Assembly: GCF_035222375.1 (NCBI RefSeq)
Contig: NC_085891.1
Coordinates: 1,612,001 to 1,676,000 of the forward strand
From: Podospora pseudocomata
Taxonomy: Eukaryota; Ascomycota; Sordariomycetes; Sordariales; Podosporaceae
DNA: 64,000 bases
Direction: 5' to 3'
Shown in pieces: positions 59,160 through 64,000 of this stretch. A program made the position numbers and the translations under genes. Position 1 is the stretch's first letter, and every line of letters begins with the position of its first letter. The notes beneath the pieces were generated by a model. That model was not told the origin of the DNA. It saw nothing but the letters and a program-made list of their open reading frames with translations, and ran no database searches.

Positions 59160-60208
59160 GTGGTGTTGCGTTTTGGGGGAGTTCGTTGGAGTTTGGTGTC
59201 TCTACTACTCACCGCTACTACATATACTTGCTGACGGAAACGAAGGCATGACAGCAGGAATGGGGTGTTGATTCAGTATAAAGCGTGTATCTCTCTTTTT
59301 TCTTGTTGTCTGTGAAGAGGACAAGAGAGGGAGAAGGAAGGACAGAGAGGGAAACATTGCGAGTGTTTTTTTTTGTTTTATCTTTTTATGTTTTTTTATG
59401 TTTTTTTTATGTTTTTGCAATTTGGGCATTAAGAACGGAGTTTTCATATCAATATCTTTTTTTTCTGATTGGAGTGGGAAGGGAGGGGGGAAACATTGCA
59501 ACATTGCAACACAACACACACAGCAGAAGGAATGGGAGGGGGAGGAAGGTGGAAATCTTTGCTTTTTTCTTGGATGGGAATGGAAACGGATAATTGACTT
59601 TTGGTTTTGGTTTTTTCTCTCTCACACTCACACACACTCGCAGTCATCAAGTCCCTCCTCTTGTTTTGCTGCTTTTTTGTTTTCATTGCGGTTGTGTTGT
59701 TGATGTTTTTTGCTCTAGGATATATTATTCATCGCTGAAGAACTGTTGAATATTTGTTGTTATATCCCTCCTCTCCCCCCCTTTCTACTGCTTCATTGCT
59801 GTGTGTACTGGGTGTTCGATGCAAGGCAGCTAAAGGGAGTTGATTGACTAGGTAGGCACGAAACGAAAAAGCAGAGCGGTTTGCATCGAGTACCTAGCAT
59901 TGATATTCTTTCTGCGTCTGTTTTTCTAGAAAGGAAACAGGGGTTTGGGGAGTACGGGTTGTGGTTTGTGGGATGGAAAAACATGGGCGAGGAAACTTAA
60001 CAGAAAACCCGAAAACTAACATAAGTATCTCGAGAGGAGGACGACTGAAGGGTGACCAGGCGGGTTCTTGCAAAGAGGGGCCTATTTTCATAGAGCAGTA
60101 GCTTCTTGGAATTTCTACAAAAAGCCTTCACTTTCTAAGTCTTGACACAACGAAAACAACATTTCCTCCTACGGGGTATTCAAATACTCAAATCTAACCC
60201 CTTATCCT
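59160..60208. other. Tail-to-tail intergenic, T-rich
   Basis: 1.05 kb between DMA and VPS16, with several T runs and a TTTTTTATG-type repeat near 59390. No gene recognised. Confidence 0.5.
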
Positions 60209-62898
60209 TTACCTCCCCCTCCCACCAAAAACCTGCCCTCCAACCCGCTCAATCTCCCTCCCCTCGTTCGTCCCCCGTCCCGCCGCCTCCAGCAACCTCA
60301 ACCACGCGTCCCCATCCTTCAACTTGACCGCCTCCTCCGCCGCCCTGACCCTCATCCCGCACTTCTCATACATGGTAATCGTAGCTCCCTGCTCCAACCC
60401 CGTGCACTTTGGCACAAAAACCGCCGCCAGCCTGGGGTTGCCCGCCTGGAGGCACTGGTTGAAGAACGGCTCCCACCCAATCGGGCTCTTTCGCTGTTTA
60501 GAAATCTCCTCAATCTCGTTCCAGTCTCTTTTTGCTACCAGGGCCTGAAGTCTATTGTTACCCTGGTGTTAGTATCTGCAGATGAACAGCGGAAAAAGAG
60601 GGGAGAAACACATACCTAACCCACCACGCCACCCTCTCCGGCACTTTGAACTCCCCCTGTATCTTCTTCGCCCTGCCACTGTACCCCAACCGGTAGAGCT
60701 TAAACATTGTCTGGTTTACGCTCAAGCCCGTAAAGTTATCACCCAGGTCACGGTCGAACCCCTCTTGCATTCTCAGCAGCAAATTCGCTTCCCTCACCGC
60801 ACCGATCTCGAATACGTTCTCCTTGGGGTTATCAGCCAGCAACTTCGCCGCCAAGGCCAACTTATCACCCGCGGTCCTGCTCTCCGGTTGACGTAGCGCC
60901 TCCCTCACAAACACCGCCGCGCCGTCGATACGACGATCATCTTGATAGTAGAGGTCTTTCAGCATGGCTGTGTCCTCGTGGCCGTCACCGTCTCCCTCGT
61001 GAGCAGCTGCTTCAACCAGGGCGGTGGCGGTAGGGCGGGAGTTGATCACGCGGAAAAACGACGCGAGGGGGAGTTTGCGGCGGAGTTGGTGGAGGACAAA
61101 GTAGATGAGGTCTGTGTCGCCTGATTCGATTGCTTTGTCTAGGGCGAGCTCGTCTTCTTCCATGGAGAGAAGTAGAGGGACTTGTCTACCTGCTCGGGGC
61201 TCGTGGTTAAGCAGTTCGGTAGCTAGACGACCCCTTCCCTCTTCGTAGGCGGCTCTGGCGATGGCTTCGAACGAGATGCCCGGTTTGCCGGAGAGCTTTT
61301 CGACTATTTTGCGGCAGGCGGTGTCGTCGTCTTCAGAGCCGAGGCGGACTTTGGCTGACGCCCAGTGGACGTAGATTTTGTCGGTGGGAAGGCGGAGGTA
61401 GGATGCTATGCGGAGAGCGAGAAGGTATTCATGGCGGTTGAGGAGACGGGTGATGAGTCCCGAGGGCGAGAGGCGTTGATATTGTTCGTAGGACAAGGGG
61501 AGGCCGATTTTGTAGTTGCGTACAGCATTGAGAACGCGGAGGGTCTCGCACATGTCGACAAAGTCGTCGCTGTTGTAGATATCAAGAACGGATTTGCCAA
61601 AGGAAGCGGCTTTGAGGAGTTGCTTTTGCCAATGATCACTGAATTCTTGACCGGCAGCGTTGACGCATTTGTCCACTGCTTCGACAAGGTGAGGACGTAT
61701 GAGCTGGACGTTGTCGTCGGCCTTTGGGGACTGCATTTCGAGCTGCTCGACGGCATCTAGGAGGATGGATGCCGGCGAGTCTGAGCCCAGTTTGAACACC
61801 TCTTCCGTGTCCTCTGGCACTTTTTGAAGGAAATCACATCTATCATTGGCAATGATCCTTACACCATCATAGTCTGTCATTCATTAGCATACGATGAGGG
61901 CTGATCTTTAAGGCTACTCACCAGGTAACAGATGGACACGGCCACTGTCGTAATAGAACTTGGCCGATGACCCATATGGACCAACGAGATGGACCTCGTC
62001 TTCCCAAGCGATGACAACAGCGTCTTTACCACACCACTCGACGTATTTTGGTGGGATCTTGGATTTGGAGTCATGCTCGCTCAGGTTCTCCTCAAAAGTG
62101 CTGTTGATAACGTATACTCTGCCGGCCTTGGTGTATAAGGCGACAAACTTTCCGTTTGACGATACAGTGATATGAGTGAAGGGCCCTTGATCCAGGCCTC
62201 GATCTTCACAAGCTGCGGCATCGGAAACATAGATAGTTTGGCCAATGCTCAACAGCACTTCGACAGACCGAGAGTTGGTATATGACGGCGGTATAAGACT
62301 CCACGAGTGAACCTCTCCCTCGGGAGGTGGTGCAAGAAGCTTCGGCCGAGGCTCGCTATATGATGAGACTGAGACGAGAGAGTTGTTGTTCAACAGCGCA
62401 ACCAGCCCATGGGCATAGAATCGACATGACTTGACACCCGAATCCTCAGCACCATTTCCCAGAGAGAACTGTGTAAACTCTCCCTGTAAATCAAAGTAAC
62501 ATCTCACAGTACCGTCGGCGGTGACGACCAGCAACTTCTCATCCTCAGACCAGCCAAGGCCCTTGATAGAGCCGCTGTCCCATGGAATAGAGAGTATGGG
62601 CTCACCCCCAGCGCAGCTGTAAATGTCGATGCTTGGTTTGGATGTTCTTGTGGGCTGGTAAGCTACCAGTTTGCCTTCATCACGATATAAAGCTGTCGGG
62701 TGTCAACATCAATGAACGGAAACCGGGGAAACGCGGGTTGCATCCACACTCACCTATAGCACCGCTATAAGGTGCACCAGCGACGATGTAGTTGTCAAGG
62801 TCCAGATCCTGATCAAAAACCTGGGTATACAGCTGAACCTTGCGGTAAAAAGACGGGCCAAGCTGTTCCCAGCCTGCAGTTGGATGAGCGACGTCCAT
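60209..62898 (-). CDS. vps16: Vacuolar sorting protein Vps16 (HOPS/CORVET core)
   Basis: Four exons (62898-62754, 62692-61922, 61873-60616, 60551-60209) with introns of 61, 48 and 64 nt join to 838 residues, near the family size. The N-terminal half is a beta-propeller (GWEQLGPSFYRKVQLY, PWDSGSIKGLGWSEDEKLL, KFVALYTKAGRVYVIN, YVEWCGKDAVVIAWEDEV). The C-terminal half is an alpha-solenoid typical of Vps16 (RLLNRHEYLLALRIASYL, EGRGRLATELLNHEP, LYRLGYSGRAKKIQGEFKV). Vps16 is a shared core subunit of the HOPS and CORVET tethering complexes and binds Vps33. It is head-to-head with ATG16. Confidence 0.93.
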
Positions 62899-63309
62899 CT
62901 TTTATCATCTCCCCATATTTGGTCTCTGTGGATGTTGTTTGGTGATGGATAGTGCGGATATCCCAGCAGCTCACTGAAGCTAGGGGAGCTCACCGGCCGT
63001 GACGCCGCCAGCCCGCCCGCCCAGGCTCTAACTGTGAGCTGGCCCGGCTGAACCCAAAATCCACACTGTGCGCCTCCTGCCGTTTGGACAAATGAGGCAA
63101 CCCCAACCCCCAAGCTTGACAAATCCCCTGTCACAATGGCGGGGTTCCAGCTGTAAAGCTCACCAGCTCACGTCGTTTAACTCTCACTACATTGTTGCCC
63201 GACTTTAAACTCTCGGGCATCTTGCTTTCCGTTGCTTTAAACTTGTTTCTCTTCATTCTTGTCTTTGTCGGGTAATACTTCCTTCCATCTATCATCCCAT
63301 CCCCCAACC
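62899..63309. promoter_or_regulatory. Short shared promoter VPS16/ATG16
   Basis: Only 411 nt separate the two start codons, which face apart, so the two genes must share a compact bidirectional promoter. No named site identified. Confidence 0.6.
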
Positions 63310-63566
63310 ATGCAAAACTGGCGAACAGAATACATCACCGGAATCAAGGATGCCGAGAAGCAACATCCCGTCAACCGGGAGCTAATCGCAGCATGTCAGT
63401 TTTATCCACCCACAAGACCGACAACACCACCAACCCCGCTATCACCACCTCCTCTCCCCTCCCCTCCCAACTAACCTCCCTCCTTCTATCTCAGACTCCC
63501 AACTCTGCGACCGCCTCTCCAACCTCGAAGCCGAAAAAGCCCTCCTCCAATCTCAACTCCAACTCC

Positions 63567-63610
<44 letters not shown>

Positions 63611-64000
63611 CCCCCTCTTTCCTCCTCCCGCAAAACCACCACCACCACCCCCCCTCCAACCTCCTCCGCCTCTTCCGACGATACCAACGCAACCATTACC
63701 CGCCTCCGCCTCGACCTAACCGAAGCCCTCCGCTCCAAATCCCAATTCCAATCCCGCCTCGCAAAATCCGACGATGAGCTCGCCCGCCTCCGCGCAAAAA
63801 CCACCTCCGATTCCAAAGCCCTCGCAGACCTGACCGCCCAAGCCCGGACACTATCCCGCAAACTCCGTGACCGAGAAGAAGAACTCCGCGCGAAAAACAA
63901 GCTCGTCGCCGACGTCCAAGATGAGCTCGCCGTGCTAAACATGCAGCTCGACCAGGTGGAAAAGCAGCGCGCAAAGAGAGAGGCTGAGTACAACCACCTC
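63310..64000 (+). CDS. atg16: Autophagy protein Atg16, 5' part (cut by window end)
   Basis: Exon 1 (63310-63394) encodes MQNWRTEYITGIKDAEK, an Atg5-binding-type N-terminal helix. A 100-nt CT-rich intron (63395-63494, acceptor TATCTCAG) leads to exon 2, which continues past the window. Exon 2 reads YSQLCDRLSNLEAEKALLQ, a poly-Gln run from 15 CAA units, a Ser/Thr linker, then a long coiled coil (SDDELARLRAK, LRDREEELRAKNKL, DVQDELAVLNMQLDQVE). DELAVLNMQL is the conserved Atg16 coiled-coil signature. Atg16 dimers scaffold the Atg12-Atg5 conjugate that lipidates Atg8. The 3' end lies outside this window. Confidence 0.88.
63566..63610 (+). repeat. (CAA)15 coding microsatellite in atg16
   Basis: Fifteen CAA codons give a poly-Gln run between the N-terminal helix and the coiled coil. 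Confidence 0.95.

Noticed and set aside
1-64000. CRISPR arrays, rRNA genes or bacterial-type operons
   Set aside because: No regularly spaced repeats, no rRNA-like stretches, and the introns and gene content are fungal.

Overview
The window is nuclear DNA of a filamentous ascomycete, most likely a Sordariomycete. Introns are short (48-140 nt) with GT/AG ends, coding regions are GC-rich, proteins carry long disordered Ser/Pro/Thr tails, and the gene set (velvet regulator, Atg16, Vps16, Rrp5, Fzo1, MPP-alpha, Dma-type FHA-RING ligase) is typically fungal. All product names come from reading protein motifs by eye; no search was run.

Left third (1-23 kb), accessory in character. A roughly 6 kb non-LTR retrotransposon of the Tad/I type lies between two copies of a 16-bp direct repeat (584-599 and 6604-6619). 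It carries ORF1 with zinc knuckles and ORF2 with endonuclease, reverse transcriptase, RNase H and a C-terminal zinc finger, but it is broken by many frame changes. It sits about 285 bp upstream of an intact 844-codon gene with a central Hint (Hedgehog/intein-type) domain. Next come a decayed F-box-family gene, a three-exon DUF6594-type membrane protein gene, and about 9.4 kb with no gene I can recognise, ending at a velvet-domain gene (velC-like).

Right two thirds (23-64 kb), conserved housekeeping genes in nearly strict strand alternation: velC(+), RRP5(-), an alpha/beta-hydrolase-like protein(+), a large ADF-H actin-binding protein(-), a MYND-finger protein(+, one frameshift), PTC1 phosphatase(-), DID4/VPS2 ESCRT-III(-), FZO1 mitofusin(+), MPP-alpha(-), DMA FHA-RING ligase(+), VPS16(-) and ATG16(+, cut by the window end). 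Neighbours are head-to-head over short shared promoters or tail-to-tail over shared 3' regions.

Many of the right-hand genes serve membrane dynamics: ESCRT-III, mitochondrial fusion and import processing, HOPS/CORVET tethering and autophagy. No operon logic is implied. I rebuilt exon structures by reading splice sites and checking that the joined exons keep frame; the totals for DUF6594, RRP5, ADF-H, PTC1, DID4, FZO1, MPP-alpha, DMA and VPS16 all divide by three.
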